From the NCBI RefSeq assembly GCF_004005495.1, contig NZ_RZYA01000010.1:186001-250000 (forward strand): 64,000 nucleotides of DNA, in the 5' to 3' direction. Below, piece after piece: positions 1 through 8,443 of the stretch. The notes beneath the pieces were generated by a model. It had not been told where the DNA came from. It saw nothing but the letters and a program-made list of their open reading frames with translations, and did no database searches. Source of the DNA: Streptomyces antnestii (GTDB taxonomy: Bacteria; Actinomycetota; Actinomycetes; Streptomycetales; Streptomycetaceae). A program made the translations under genes and the position numbers. How positions within the stretch are numbered: position 1 is the stretch's first letter; every line of letters starts with the position of its first letter.

Positions 1-2
1 AG

Positions 3-1316
3 GGTCTCGGCCAGGGCCCGGGCCAGAACGGTCCCGTGCCGTCCAAGGAGCGGACGAACCAGGCGCCCGAGCAGGGCCGCCGCCCGGTCCTGCCGCCGCG
101 TGGCGGGCCGCGCGCCGAGCTGCCCGGGGGCAACCCCCAGCCTCGCGTGCCGAGTTGGGGCAGCGACGACGCTCAGCCGCCGGTGCCGCGTGCCTCGCTC
201 GACGCGCCGCGCGGGCACGACGAGTCGGACTCCACGTCGCAGTTCCCGCAGGTGGACGACCGGCAGGGCCCCGGCTCGACGGCCGAGTTCGCCCGGCCCG
301 ACTTCGACGCGCCGTTCCCCGGTGGTCCCGCCCCGCACGACCAGGGTCAGGGTCAGAACGACGGTCCCTTCGTCCGTAACGACGTCTTCGGCGGCCACCA
401 GGGCCAGTCGCAGAACCCGAACCACCAGAACCCGAACCACCAGAGCCCGCAGAACCAGAACCCGCAGCACCAGGGCCACCACACCGGCCAGTTCGCGGCT
501 CCCTCCTACGACGACGGGCTGCGCCCCGTCCCGCAGGACCCTGCCGCCACCGGCCAGTTCGCGGCCCCGAGTCACGACGACGCCGGGCAGCAGGGCCGTC
601 GCGGCGGTCCCGCGCGTGACCTGCCGCAGCTCGGCTCCCGTGACGCGGCCGACTTCTCCATGCCGCGCCCGCCCGGCCAGGGCTCCCAGGACCAGGGACT
701 CCCGGCCCAGCCGCGCCCCGAGCGCCAGGACGCCCTGCCGCCGGCCGGGCCCGGCGACGGCCGTACGCCGCTGTTCGACACCCTCGAGACCAACTGGTTC
801 CACGGCCAGCAGTCGGGACAGCAGGCCGGGCAGCAGCAGCCGGACCAGCCGCAGGGTCCCGCGCCCCAGCAGAACAACGGCCGCCCGGGCTCGGGCCTGC
901 CGCAGCGCTCGCCGCAGCAGCAGCAGCAGCAGCAGCAGCAGTCTCCGTCGCCCGCGTCCCCCGCGCCCGCCCGCCCGGCGGCAGCCGCACCCGCGGCGCC
1001 CCAGCAGGCCCAGGCGCCCGCCAACTGGCGCCAGTCGCCCAACGACGAGCTCGGCCGCCAGGCCGAGCGGGTCCGCCAGCCCTCGGCCGGCGGGGTCACC
1101 GTCTCCGGGCTCCCGCGTCGCGTCCCGCGTGCGAACCTTGTCGCGGGTACGGCTCAACAGCAGCAGCACCCAGCCGGGCCGCAGGTCTCGCGTTCGCCTG
1201 ACGAAGTCCGTGGCCGGCTGACCAATCTCCGTCGGGGCATTCAGCAGGGTCGCCAGGCCGGTAGCACGGGCCAGACCGGCAGTTTTCCGAGGCCCACTCA
1301 CCAGCAGGAGCGTTAG
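3..1316 (+). CDS. cvnA: CvnA-like sensor histidine kinase, C-terminal tail only (5' end outside window)
   Basis: The frame is open from the first base, so only the last 438 or so codons are inside the window; the membrane, HAMP and kinase domains must lie upstream. What is visible is a low-complexity tail rich in Pro, Gln, Gly and Asn, including NPNHQ-type repeats and a run of nine Gln. The last 75 residues match the end of the complete paralogue at 3189-6413: both carry a GGVT-SGLPRRVP-NLV-GTA block, then VSR-PDEVRGRL-NLRRG and an NQER/HQQER terminus. It is followed at once by cvnB, cvnC and cvnD, the fixed order of a streptomycete conservon, in which CvnA acts as the membrane sensor of a complex with the other three. 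Identification rests on that order and on the shared tail, since no catalytic residue can be seen here. Confidence 0.85.
   Translation, partial: GLGQGPGQNGPVPSKERTNQAPEQGRRPVLPPRGGPRAELPGGNPQPRVPSWGSDDAQPPVPRASLDAPRGHDESDSTSQFPQVDDRQGPGSTAEFARPDFDAPFPGGPAPHDQGQGQNDGPFVRNDVFGGHQGQSQNPNHQNPNHQSPQNQNPQHQGHHTGQFAAPSYDDGLRPVPQDPAATGQFAAPSHDDAGQQGRRGGPARDLPQLGSRDAADFSMPRPPGQGSQDQGLPAQPRPERQDALPPAGPGDGRTPLFDTLETNWFHGQQSGQQAGQQQPDQPQGPAPQQNNGRPGSGLPQRSPQQQQQQQQQSPSPASPAPARPAAAAPAAPQQAQAPANWRQSPNDELGRQAERVRQPSAGGVTVSGLPRRVPRANLVAGTAQQQQHPAGPQVSRSPDEVRGRLTNLRRGIQQGRQAGSTGQTGSFPRPTHQQER
915..941 (+). repeat. (CAG)9 trinucleotide repeat coding for polyglutamine
   Basis: Nine uninterrupted CAG codons give nine Gln inside the CvnA tail. 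All nine use the same codon although CAA is available, so the tract can change length by slippage without shifting frame. Confidence 0.9.
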
Positions 1317-1739
1317 TTGACCCAGATGAGCCAGGCGGCACAGAACCTGAACTGGTTGATCACCAACTTCGTGGACAACACGCCGGGGGTCTCCCACACC
1401 GTCGTCGTGTCCGCGGACGGCCTGCTGCTCGCCATGTCGGAGGGGTTCCCCCGGGACCGCGCCGACCAGCTGGCGGCCGTCGCGTCGGGCCTCACCTCGC
1501 TGACCGCGGGCGCGTCCCGCATCTTCGAGGGCGGCACGGTGTCCCAGACCGTGGTGGAGATGGAGCGTGGCTTCCTCTTCCTCATGTCGGTATCGGACGG
1601 CTCGTCCCTCGCGGTGCTCGCGCACCCCGAGTGCGACATCGGCCTCGTCGGCTACGAGATGGCGCTGCTCGTGGACCGCGCGGGTTCCGTACTCACCCCT
1701 GACCTGCGCGCCGAACTGCAGGGCAGCCTGCTGCACTAG
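1317..1739 (+). CDS. cvnB: Roadblock/LC7 domain protein CvnB
   Basis: A 140-residue single-domain roadblock/LC7 protein (QAAQNLNWLITNFVDNTPGV, then VVSADGLLLAMSEG and RADQLAAVASGL). Proteins of this family are dimeric regulators of small GTPases; in conservons CvnB bridges the kinase-like CvnA and the GTPase CvnD at the membrane. The TTG start at 1317 touches the cvnA stop and has AGGAG at 1306-1310, six bases upstream; the alternative ATG at 1326 lies further from it. The paralogue at 6415 starts in the same relative place with GTG. The two CvnB proteins are nearly identical. Confidence 0.93.
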   Translation: MTQMSQAAQNLNWLITNFVDNTPGVSHTVVVSADGLLLAMSEGFPRDRADQLAAVASGLTSLTAGASRIFEGGTVSQTVVEMERGFLFLMSVSDGSSLAVLAHPECDIGLVGYEMALLVDRAGSVLTPDLRAELQGSLLH

Positions 1740-1848
1740 TCACGACCTCCCCCACACGCACGTACGACCGCACCGTCCGGCCGCCACGTCCCCCCACCGG
1801 CCCCGTCAGACGGCATGCAGACCACCTGCTGTCCCGCCCGGAGGATCC

Positions 1849-2259
1849 ATGACCCCGCCCACCGCCTCTCACGACCCGTACGGTGTGTCTCCGCACGCCT
1901 CGTACGGTCCTGAAGGCGACCAGCCGCTGGTGCGTCCTTACGCGATGACCGGTGGCCGGACCCGGCCGCGCTACCAGCTCGCCATCGAGGCGCTGGTCAG
2001 CACGACCGCCGACCCGGCCCAGCTGATCGGGCTGCTCCCCGAGCACCAGCGCATCTGCCACCTGTGCCGCGAGGTCAAGTCGGTGGCGGAGGTCTCGGCC
2101 CTGCTGACGATGCCTCTCGGTGTGGCCCGGATCCTCGTCGCGGACCTGGCGGAAGCGGGACTGGTGGCGATCCACCAGCCCGGCGGCGACGAGAACGCCG
2201 GCGGCCAGCCTGACGTGACACTGCTCGAAAGGGTGCTCAGTGGACTTCGCAAGCTCTAA
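1849..2259 (+). CDS. cvnC: DUF742 family protein CvnC
   Basis: A 136-residue DUF742 protein with the typical core VRPYAMTGGRTRPRYQLAIE, an LPEHQRIC-LC segment with two Cys, and a winged-helix-like region ending GDENAGGQPDVTLLERVLSGLRKL. The ATG at 1849 is preceded by GGAGG at 1840-1844. CvnC is the third part of the conservon and contacts the other subunits; its biochemical role is not known. The 109-base gap to cvnB is the longest inside the operon. The reading frame overlaps the cvnD start by 20 bases, so the two are likely translationally coupled. The N-terminal extension is shorter than in the second copy (202 residues). Confidence 0.92.
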   Translation: MTPPTASHDPYGVSPHASYGPEGDQPLVRPYAMTGGRTRPRYQLAIEALVSTTADPAQLIGLLPEHQRICHLCREVKSVAEVSALLTMPLGVARILVADLAEAGLVAIHQPGGDENAGGQPDVTLLERVLSGLRKL

Positions 2260-2821
2260 CGGCGGAGGCGGCCGTTCCACCACGTCCGCGAAGATCGTGG
2301 TGGCCGGCGGCTTCGGCGTCGGCAAAACCACCTTCGTGGGCGCCGTCTCGGAGATCAACCCGCTGCGCACCGAGGCCGTCATGACGTCCGCGTCCGCGGG
2401 CATCGACGACCTCACCCACACCGGAGACAAGACGACGACCACCGTCGCCATGGACTTCGGCCGCATCACCCTGGACCAGGACCTGATCCTGTACCTCTTC
2501 GGTACGCCCGGACAGGACCGCTTCTGGTTCATGTGGGACGACCTCGTGCGCGGCGCCATCGGTGCGATCGTGCTCGTCGACACCCGCCGTCTCGCCGACT
2601 GCTTCCCCGCCGTCGACTACTTCGAGAACAGCGGACTGCCCTTCGTCGTCGCCCTCAACGGCTTCGAGGGGCACCAGCCCTACACGCCCGACGAGGTGCG
2701 TGAGGCGCTGCAGATCGGCCCGGACACCCCGATCATCACCACCGACGCCCGACACCGTGCGGATGCAAAGAGTGGCCTGATCACCCTGGTCGAGCACGCC
2801 CTGATGGCCCGTCTGAAGTAG
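2240..2821 (+). CDS. cvnD: Small GTPase-like ATP/GTP-binding protein CvnD
   Basis: A 193-residue G-domain protein. The P-loop is GGFGVGKTT near residue 24, a switch-like Thr region follows, and the G3 motif appears as LFGTPGQDRF. The usual NKxD motif is replaced by ALNGFEG, a feature of this prokaryotic family. It is the GTPase output of the conservon, thought to act with CvnB and CvnC below the CvnA sensor. The GTG start lies inside cvnC (20-base overlap). Its DNA is identical to that of the second cvnD over about 158 bases including silent sites. Confidence 0.94.
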   Translation: MDFASSNGGGGRSTTSAKIVVAGGFGVGKTTFVGAVSEINPLRTEAVMTSASAGIDDLTHTGDKTTTTVAMDFGRITLDQDLILYLFGTPGQDRFWFMWDDLVRGAIGAIVLVDTRRLADCFPAVDYFENSGLPFVVALNGFEGHQPYTPDEVREALQIGPDTPIITTDARHRADAKSGLITLVEHALMARLK

Positions 2822-2997
2822 CCGGAACGCCGGAAATCCGGCCACCAAGTGGGTAGATCCATACGGCAGTTGTCGTAGTGCTCCCGGAGGCCGCTGTGTC
2901 CTATGACACGGTCGGCCTCCGCGTTCATAACGTTTCGACAGAGAATTCCGGTGCCTCCGACACACGTCGCGCACACCCGGTTCCACTGCGCGCACAA

Positions 2998-3021
2998 GAG
3001 CCCCGCCTTTTGGCGGGGCTC
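2998..3021 (+). terminator. Rho-independent terminator after the first conservon
   Basis: Perfect 10-bp stem GAGCCCCGCC/GGCGGGGCTC with a TTTT loop, followed by GCTCTTTAT. It lies 177 bases after the first cvnD and before the second conservon, so the two are separate transcription units. The rest of the gene-free stretch 2822-3188 should hold the promoter of the second conservon. A TAGGTT hexamer at 3127-3132 could be a -10 box, but no convincing -35 was found. Confidence 0.85.
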
Positions 3022-3188
3022 GCTCTTTATGACCGTTTTATCTGGGGCATACGTCACTCGGAGCTTCCGGTTCCCAGTGTTTGGAAGAGAACCGCCTGAC
3101 GTGCTGGAATGCGCTGAACTGCCCAGTAGGTTAGGGCCTGGAGACAGCGGCACAGCGTAGGTGCCGACGCCGAGAGGTTGTTGGTCGA

Positions 3189-6100
3189 GTGAGGCGAAGC
3201 AAGAACGGTCCCGAGCCGTCTTCGGCGCGGGGCAACTTCACCCCGCCGCCGCGTACGGCGGCGCCTGCCGCACGGGCGTCACGGGCCGAGCAGGCCCCGG
3301 CGCCGTCCGGCGGCCGCATGTCGCCGCGCAACTGGCGTGTGCCGACGAAGCTGAACGCGATCCTGCTCATACCCGTGCTCGTGGGTCTGATCATGGGTGG
3401 CTTCCAGGTCAAGAGCTCGATCGACACCTGGAACGAGGCCAACGACGCCGAGAACACGGCGCGTCTGGTGCAGGCGTCGCTGACGTACGCCAACACCCTC
3501 ATCGACGAGCGCGACATCACCGCCGCTCCGCTGCTCCTGGGCAAGCGGAACGACCCGAAGGTCCTCAAGGCCCGCGCCGCGACGGACGAGGCGGCCCACG
3601 CCTTCGACGCCGCCGCGAAGAACATGCCGGCCAAGGAAGGCCTGGAGCGCCGTCTCGCGCAGTTCAAGAAGGTCGAGCCCGGCCTGGAGAAACTGCGGGC
3701 CGCCGCCTACACGAGCAAGCTGCCCGGCGTGATGACCGAAGAGGGCTACGTCGCGATCCAGCACCCGCTGATGGAGTTCGCCAACGAGCTCGGTCTGGGC
3801 ACCGGAAACATCACCAGCTACGGCCGCACCGTCTACGCGATCTCGCTCTCCAAGGCCGCGCTGTCCCTCGAGCGCTCCATCGGCACGCACCTGCTGGTCA
3901 AGCCGGGCCCGTCGGCGACCAGCTTCGGCAAGCAGAAGATCGCCCTCTCCTCCTACGCCTACCTCGAGGGCATCGCCATCGAGGAGTACCAGGGCGGTGG
4001 CACCCAGGCCGACGTCGACAAGCTCGACGCCGCCAAGAAGCAGCTGAAGACCGACGGCGCGAAGCAGGCCAAGCAGGCCGCCATGGCCGCGAAGGCCCAG
4101 GGCAAGACGTACGTCCCGCCGCCGGCCGACCCCAGGGACATGGTCGCCGTCATCGCCATGCTGCCCTCCACGCAGCCCCTGGCCCGGCAGGCCATCGCGC
4201 AGCGCGGCGTCACCGCGGAGAACTGGTGGGCGGTCAACACCGCCAAGTTCAACGCGTACCGCACCATCGAGTCCGACCTCGCCGACAAGGCGGTGAACGA
4301 GGCCGCCGGCATCGCCGACGACGCCAAGCAGTCCACCTTCGTCACCGGCGCCATCGTGCTCGTCGCCCTGCTCGCCGCGTTCGTCCTGGCCGGCCTCATG
4401 GCACAGCAGATGAGCCGCTCGATGCGCCGCCTGCGCACCGCCGCCTTCGACGTCGCCGAGCAGCGCCTGCCGATGCTCGTCGACCAGCTCTCCCGTACCG
4501 ACCCGGGCCGCGTCGACACCCGTGTCACGCCCATCCCGATCAACTCCACGGACGAGATCGGCGAGGTCGCCCGCGCCTTCGACCAGGTGCACCGCGAGGC
4601 CGTCCGGCTCGCCTCCGAGCAGGCCCTGCTGCGCGGCAACATCAACGCGATCTTCACCAACCTGTCGCAGCGCAACCAGTCGCTGATCGAGGGCCAGCTG
4701 ACCCTGATCACCGACCTGGAGAACAACGAGGCCGACCCGGACCAGCTGGAGAACCTCTTCCGCCTGGACCACCTCGCGACCCGTATGCGCCGCAACGGCG
4801 AGAACCTCCTGGTCCTCGCCGGCGAGGAGCCCGGCCGCCGCTGGGACCAGCCGGTCCCCCTGGTCGACGTCCTGCGCGCCGCCTCCTCCGAGGTGGAGCA
4901 GTACGAGCGCATCGAGCTGTCGGGCGTCCCGGAGGCCGAGATCCACGGCCGCTCCGTGACCGACCTCGTGCACCTGCTCGCCGAGCTCCTGGAGAACGCC
5001 ACCACGTTCTCCTCGCCGCAGACCAAGGTCCGCGTCACCGCGACCCGTCTCCCCGACGGCCGCGTCATGATCGAGATCCACGACAAGGGCATCGGCCTCA
5101 CCGCCGAGGACTTCGCGGACATCAACCACAAGCTGGCCAACCCGCCGACCGTGGACGCCGCGATCTCGCAGCGCATGGGCCTGTTCGTGGTCGGCCGCCT
5201 GTCCGACCGGCACGGCATCCGGGTCCAGCTGCGTCCCTCGGGCGAGCAGGCCGGCACGACGTCGCTCGTCATGCTGCCCGACGTCATCACCCACGGTGGC
5301 AGCGGCGACCAGCTCCCCGAGTCCGAGTTCACCGTCTCCTCGATGATCCCGTCGCAGTCGGCGTACGAGCCGGCCCCGCTGCGCACCGCCGCGGAGCTCG
5401 GCTTCGACGACAGTCAGTACGGCGACGTCCCTGACGACCTGCGCGACCTGGACCCGGTCGGCCGTTCCCTGATGCGCGAGGAGCGCCGCGCGGCCCTCGA
5501 GGCCCAGACGCACACCGGCGAGGACGACGGCCGTCCGCTGTTCCGCGACGAGGTGACCGCCCCGGCCGCCGACCCGTTCGAGCGGCAGGAACAGGCCGCG
5601 TACAACCCCGCGCAGCCCGCGTACGACGACCGTCCGCAGCAGACGTACGAGGACTCCTCGGCCGTCTACGCGACGGACCGTCAGACGTACGAAGAGCAGC
5701 CGCAGACCGGGTCCTACGACGACTCGTTCTTCGCCTCGCAGTCCGGCTACGCGTCCCAGGACGGCTATGCGGAACCGGCGCAGGAGACCTTCCCGGCCTT
5801 CGGCGGCGGCCCGCGGCGCGGCTCGCAGCAGGACGACTGGCCCACGCGCGACGGTTACCAGGATCAGTACGGATCCGAGTACCCCGCACAAGCGGAATCC
5901 GCTCAGCTCGCTGACGCCGGTGAGCAGGAGCGCGTAGGCTTCGACGCGCACGGTCCCGCCGCGCCGGCCGGGCCCGCCCCGTCGGCCGCACACTCGCTCA
6001 CCGACGCCGGACTTCCGCGGCGCGGTGCACCGACGGCGAGTTCGTCGGACGACCGTGCCGACAACACCACCCAGGACAACGGCGGCGGCAGCACCGGCGG

Positions 6101-6413
6101 CGGCACCGACGACTGGCGTTCGTCCAACGACGAGCGCTGGGTTCGCGCGGAGCAGCTCCGTAAGCCGAAGGCGGGCGGAGTCACCTCCTCCGGCCTGCCG
6201 CGCCGGGTGCCCAAGGCCAACCTGGTCGAGGGCACGGCGGAATCGACCCCGCAGGGCGGCCCCCAGGTCTCCCGCGCGCCGGAGGACGTCAGGGGCAGGC
6301 TGAGCAACCTGCGCCGGGGCGTGCAGCGGGGACGTGAAGCAGGAAGTGACACGAACGGCCAGGCCACGAATCAGCACAGTGGTCCTGACAGCACCTACAA
6401 CCAGGAGCGTTAG
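3189..6413 (+). CDS. cvnA: CvnA nitrate/sulfonate-sensing-type membrane histidine kinase
   Basis: A 1074-residue sensor kinase. After a basic Pro-rich N-terminus comes TM1 (about 56-72), a helical extracytoplasmic sensing domain (about 75-380, NIT-like), TM2 (about 382-402) and a HAMP linker. A dimerization helix follows with LDHLATRMRR (His about 527). The HATPase domain shows the N-box HLLAELLENA at about 595, DKGIGL at about 631 and a C-terminal SLVMLP strand at about 693. The last 380 residues are a Tyr/Gln/Pro-rich disordered tail ending in the same block as the upstream CvnA. GTG 3189 is taken as the start; the ribosome site is weak. CvnA proteins look like histidine kinases but have no partner response regulator here. 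They are thought to signal through CvnB, CvnC and CvnD. Confidence 0.93.
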   Translation: MRRSKNGPEPSSARGNFTPPPRTAAPAARASRAEQAPAPSGGRMSPRNWRVPTKLNAILLIPVLVGLIMGGFQVKSSIDTWNEANDAENTARLVQASLTYANTLIDERDITAAPLLLGKRNDPKVLKARAATDEAAHAFDAAAKNMPAKEGLERRLAQFKKVEPGLEKLRAAAYTSKLPGVMTEEGYVAIQHPLMEFANELGLGTGNITSYGRTVYAISLSKAALSLERSIGTHLLVKPGPSATSFGKQKIALSSYAYLEGIAIEEYQGGGTQADVDKLDAAKKQLKTDGAKQAKQAAMAAKAQGKTYVPPPADPRDMVAVIAMLPSTQPLARQAIAQRGVTAENWWAVNTAKFNAYRTIESDLADKAVNEAAGIADDAKQSTFVTGAIVLVALLAAFVLAGLMAQQMSRSMRRLRTAAFDVAEQRLPMLVDQLSRTDPGRVDTRVTPIPINSTDEIGEVARAFDQVHREAVRLASEQALLRGNINAIFTNLSQRNQSLIEGQLTLITDLENNEADPDQLENLFRLDHLATRMRRNGENLLVLAGEEPGRRWDQPVPLVDVLRAASSEVEQYERIELSGVPEAEIHGRSVTDLVHLLAELLENATTFSSPQTKVRVTATRLPDGRVMIEIHDKGIGLTAEDFADINHKLANPPTVDAAISQRMGLFVVGRLSDRHGIRVQLRPSGEQAGTTSLVMLPDVITHGGSGDQLPESEFTVSSMIPSQSAYEPAPLRTAAELGFDDSQYGDVPDDLRDLDPVGRSLMREERRAALEAQTHTGEDDGRPLFRDEVTAPAADPFERQEQAAYNPAQPAYDDRPQQTYEDSSAVYATDRQTYEEQPQTGSYDDSFFASQSGYASQDGYAEPAQETFPAFGGGPRRGSQQDDWPTRDGYQDQYGSEYPAQAESAQLADAGEQERVGFDAHGPAAPAGPAPSAAHSLTDAGLPRRGAPTASSSDDRADNTTQDNGGGSTGGGTDDWRSSNDERWVRAEQLRKPKAGGVTSSGLPRRVPKANLVEGTAESTPQGGPQVSRAPEDVRGRLSNLRRGVQRGREAGSDTNGQATNQHSGPDSTYNQER

Positions 6414-6414
6414 T

Positions 6415-6837
6415 GTGAGCCCGATGAGCCAGGCGGCACAGAACCTGAACTGGTTGATCACCAACTTCGTGGACAACACCCCCGGGGTGTCGCACACGGT
6501 GGTGGTCTCCGCCGACGGACTCCTTCTGGCGATGTCCGAAGGGTTCCCGCGTGACCGTGCCGACCAGCTGGCGGCCGTCGCGTCGGGACTTACCTCGCTG
6601 ACCGCGGGAGCGTCCCGCATCTTCGAGGGCGGCAGCGTGAACCAGACAGTTGTGGAGATGGAGCGAGGATTCCTCTTCATCATGTCCATCTCCGACGGTT
6701 CTTCTCTTGCTGTCCTCGCACACCCGGAGGCGGACATTGGCCTCGTCGGGTACGAGATGGCACTTCTTGTCGACCGCGCGGGAACGGTTCTCACTCCGGA
6801 CCTGCGGCAGGAGCTTCAGGGGAGCCTTCTCAACTGA
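6415..6837 (+). CDS. cvnB: Roadblock/LC7 domain protein CvnB (second conservon)
   Basis: 140 residues, differing from the first CvnB at only a few places, mostly at the N-terminus (VSPMSQ versus MTQMSQ) and in the last segment. The GTG at 6415 begins one base after the cvnA stop and has AGGAG at 6402-6406, a normal spacing; a reading frame that starts further upstream exists but runs through cvnA and has no ribosome site. It is the regulatory partner of the GTPase-like CvnD encoded downstream. Confidence 0.94.
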   Translation: MSPMSQAAQNLNWLITNFVDNTPGVSHTVVVSADGLLLAMSEGFPRDRADQLAAVASGLTSLTAGASRIFEGGSVNQTVVEMERGFLFIMSISDGSSLAVLAHPEADIGLVGYEMALLVDRAGTVLTPDLRQELQGSLLN

Positions 6838-6930
6838 CAGACAGGCGGTGCGTTTTCGCGTTCCGTGGCCGTAAGGTTTCGGGACGCGGCTCCACGGTGA
6901 TGGTGTCCGGCACAGTTGGAGGAGGAGTAC

Positions 6931-7539
6931 GTGACTGGTTCTGCAACACCCCCGAGCGGTTCATCGGCGAACTGGTCCTACGGGCCTGGCCAGGGCCAGG
7001 GTCAGGGTCAGGGTCCGGGTCAGGGTGACGCGCCGAACCGGTACAACTTCCCCTCCGCGCCGAGCCACCGGCGTCCGTCGTACGCGCCCCCGAACCCGCC
7101 GCAGCCGCGGCAGCCGGGGCCGTACGACCAGCCGGCCGCACCGCGCATCCAGCCCGTGCAGCCGCAGCGGCGTCCCGAGACCCCTGCGCCGGCTGCCAAC
7201 AACCCCCTGGTGCGTCCCTACGCCATGACGGGTGGCCGCACCAGGCCGCGTTACCAGCTCGCCATCGAGGCGCTGGTCAGCACGACCGCGCAGCCGCACC
7301 AGTTGCAGGGCCAGTTGCCCGAGCACCAGCGGATCTGCACCCTCTGCCGAGAGATCAAGTCGGTGGCCGAGGTCTCGGCCCTGCTCTCCATCCCCCTCGG
7401 CGTGACCAGGATTCTCGTCGCCGACTTGGCGGAGGCGGGCCTGGTCGCCATTCATCAGCCCGGCGGCGACGAGAACGCCGGCGGCCAGCCAGACGTGACT
7501 TTGCTCGAAAGGGTGCTCAGTGGACTTCGCAAGCTCTAG
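6931..7539 (+). CDS. cvnC: DUF742 family protein CvnC (second conservon)
   Basis: A 202-residue DUF742 protein. The C-terminal 125 residues match the first CvnC closely. The N-terminal 75 residues are a disordered Gly/Gln/Pro extension with a run of GQ dipeptides encoded by a 6-base tandem repeat at about 6988-7026. GTG 6931 is chosen because GGAGGAGGAG sits at 6918-6927; the TTG at 6916 would place the ribosome site inside the gene. The end overlaps cvnD by 20 bases, as in the first conservon. Confidence 0.92.
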   Translation: MTGSATPPSGSSANWSYGPGQGQGQGQGPGQGDAPNRYNFPSAPSHRRPSYAPPNPPQPRQPGPYDQPAAPRIQPVQPQRRPETPAPAANNPLVRPYAMTGGRTRPRYQLAIEALVSTTAQPHQLQGQLPEHQRICTLCREIKSVAEVSALLSIPLGVTRILVADLAEAGLVAIHQPGGDENAGGQPDVTLLERVLSGLRKL

Positions 7540-8101
7540 CGGAGGGCCTTCCCGCTCCACCACGTCCGCGAAGATCGTGGTGGCCGGCGGCTTCGGCGTC
7601 GGCAAAACCACCTTCGTGGGCGCCGTCTCGGAGATCAACCCGCTGCGCACCGAGGCCGTCATGACGTCCGCGTCCGCGGGCATCGACGACCTCACCCACA
7701 CCGGAGACAAGACCACCACCACGGTGGCCATGGACTTCGGCCGCATCACCCTGGACCAGGACCTGATCCTCTACCTGTTCGGCACCCCCGGACAGGACCG
7801 CTTCTGGTTCATGTGGGACGACCTCGTCCGCGGCGCCATCGGCGCGATCGTGCTCGTCGACACCCGCCGTCTCGCCGACTGCTTCCCCGCCGTCGACTAC
7901 TTCGAGAACAGCGGACTGCCCTTCGTGGTGGCGCTGAACGGCTTCGAGGGCAATCAGCCGTACCAGCCGGACGAGGTCCGTGAGGCGCTGCAGATCGGCC
8001 CGGACACCCCGATCATCACCACCGACGCCCGACACCGCGCGGACGCCAAGTCGGCGCTCATCACTCTCGTGGAGCACGCGCTGATGGCTCGCCTGCGCTA
8101 G
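7520..8101 (+). CDS. cvnD: Small GTPase-like protein CvnD (second conservon)
   Basis: 193 residues, differing from the first CvnD in only about a dozen. It has the same GGFGVGKTT P-loop and TPGQDRF motif, and the same ALNGFEG in place of NKxD. GTG start within the end of cvnC. The nearly identical GTPases suggest that the two conservons could share or exchange this subunit. The operon ends at a strong hairpin at 8128-8161. Confidence 0.94.
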   Translation: MDFASSSGGPSRSTTSAKIVVAGGFGVGKTTFVGAVSEINPLRTEAVMTSASAGIDDLTHTGDKTTTTVAMDFGRITLDQDLILYLFGTPGQDRFWFMWDDLVRGAIGAIVLVDTRRLADCFPAVDYFENSGLPFVVALNGFEGNQPYQPDEVREALQIGPDTPIITTDARHRADAKSALITLVEHALMARLR

Positions 8102-8127
8102 CCTGCGGCGCTGCCCCGGACATGGGA

Positions 8128-8161
8128 AAGCCCCCAGTGACCTTCGGGTCACCGGGGGCTT
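8128..8161 (+). terminator. Terminator with UUCG tetraloop after the second conservon
   Basis: Stem AAGCCCCCaGTGACC paired with GGTCACcGGGGGCTT, one internal A/C mismatch, TTCG loop, and a following TTTT. It lies between the convergent cvnD and accE. Because the left arm is preceded by only three As, it should work best on the plus strand. Confidence 0.9.
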
Positions 8162-8226
8162 TTTCGCCCTTCGGGCTCGTCCTCAAACTCCCCCAGACTC
8201 CGTCCGGGGGGACCCCCACGGGCTGA

Positions 8227-8421
8227 TTAGCCCTGCCAGCTGTGGGGCGCCCGGAAGCCGTGCTGGCGCTCCAGGCGGCGCCACCCGGCCTTGTCGCGGC
8301 CGCGCAACGCGGGGATGTCGGTCGGTGCGGCGGCGGCGCGGGCCAGCAGGATCGCGGTCAGGGCCGCGACCTCCTCGGGCTCGGCGTGGCCCTTCTCAAC
8401 GCGGATGTCGGGTGCAGACAT
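8227..8421 (-). CDS. accE: Acyl-CoA carboxylase epsilon subunit
   Basis: A 64-residue protein with the signature of the actinobacterial epsilon subunit: RVEKGHAEPEEVAALTAILLARAA, then a short loop and W-RLERQHGFRAPHSWQ. This subunit binds the alpha-beta acyl-CoA carboxylase complex and stimulates malonyl- and methylmalonyl-CoA formation for fatty acids and polyketides. ATG 8421 has AAGGAG upstream. It lies 22 bases after the beta subunit stop in the same operon, the order known in streptomycetes. Confidence 0.93.
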   Translation of the reverse strand: MSAPDIRVEKGHAEPEEVAALTAILLARAAAAPTDIPALRGRDKAGWRRLERQHGFRAPHSWQG

Positions 8422-8443
8422 GTGCAGTGATCTCCTTGTGGGG

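Noticed and set aside
3279..6794. 1171-codon open frame antisense to cvnA
   Set aside because: No recognizable domain, repetitive Gly/Arg/Asp content, and it crosses two well-supported genes.
6988..7026. Minisatellite as a mobile or regulatory repeat
   Set aside because: It simply encodes the GQ-rich N-terminus of CvnC; no evidence of another function.
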